From NCBI RefSeq assembly GCF_013170845.1, contig NZ_CP033367.1:1798001-1862000 (forward strand): 64,000 nt of DNA. Direction: 5' to 3'. Under the pieces are notes generated by a model, which did not search any database, was not told where the DNA came from, and saw nothing but the letters and a program-made list of their open reading frames with translations. The position numbers were made by a program, and so were the translations under genes. This document shows, one piece after another, positions 63,941-64,000 of the stretch (positions are counted from its first letter, which is position 1; each line of letters opens with the position of its first letter). The DNA is from Mesorhizobium loti R88b. GTDB taxonomy: Bacteria; Pseudomonadota; Alphaproteobacteria; Rhizobiales; Rhizobiaceae.

Positions 63941-64000
63941 CATCACTCCATGGGAACAACCTGTCGGACGTTCCTGTGGAGTTTTTCAATCCTCTGCTTT

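Overview
The window reads as a high-GC alphaproteobacterial chromosome segment, almost certainly Mesorhizobium. The strongest marker is a near-canonical 355-residue MlotiK1 cyclic-nucleotide-gated potassium channel at 5118-6185. The gene pairs aroK-aroB, accA, xerD, bolA, the aerobic cobaltochelatase gene cobS, a SyrA-like exopolysaccharide regulator and rhizobial palindromic repeats agree with this.

Layout. (1) 1-6.2 kb: cupin fragment, SyrA-like membrane protein, secreted metallo-beta-lactamase (MBL) hydrolase, glutathione peroxidase, a Tat-exported multicopper oxidase split by a one-base frameshift, a truncated YqaA/DedA gene and the K+ channel. (2) 6.2-9.3 kb: a decayed accessory patch with a TPR pseudogene, a 29-bp tandem duplication, a low-GC stand-alone RelA/SpoT synthetase-like gene, a small membrane ORF and a serine-recombinase remnant. 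(3) 9.4-24.4 kb: a glycan and signalling cluster with four glycosyltransferases, a NodB-like deacetylase, a methyltransferase, a UDP-sugar dehydrogenase, a 904-residue ABC-exporter-like protein whose ATPase motifs are destroyed, a free cyclic-nucleotide-binding (CNB) domain, an MBL hydrolase, a DUF3095 cyclase-like protein and a class III cyclase. (4) 24.6-30.6 kb: a complete peptide-type ABC importer. (5) 30.7-44.2 kb: more methyltransferase and cyclase genes, including a cyclase/TolB/TPR protein and a zinc-ribbon/cyclase/ATPase/TPR protein, an internally duplicated membrane protein, an unknown 461-residue protein and a NodS-like/NodB-like fusion. (6) 44.5-64 kb: mostly housekeeping genes (MscS channel, tRNA-Arg, M20 peptidase, D,D-carboxypeptidase, CobW GTPase, TusA, L,D-transpeptidase, accA, xerD, aroK, aroB, CorC-like, TPP enzyme, bolA, J-domain protein, cobS).

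The most unusual aspect is the density of cyclic-nucleotide machinery between 5 and 41 kb. There are five class III cyclase-like genes, a cNMP-gated channel, a free CNB domain and an MBL hydrolase of a possible phosphodiesterase type, interleaved with surface-glycan genes and the catalytically degenerate ABC protein. My working inference is a cNMP-tuned system for making or exporting a surface glycan. The sequence supports the parts; the wiring between them is not shown.

Several genes carry single-base lesions: the multicopper oxidase, the start of the UDP-sugar dehydrogenase, the TPR pseudogene and an in-frame stop at 6525. These could be real decay or sequencing errors in short homopolymers.
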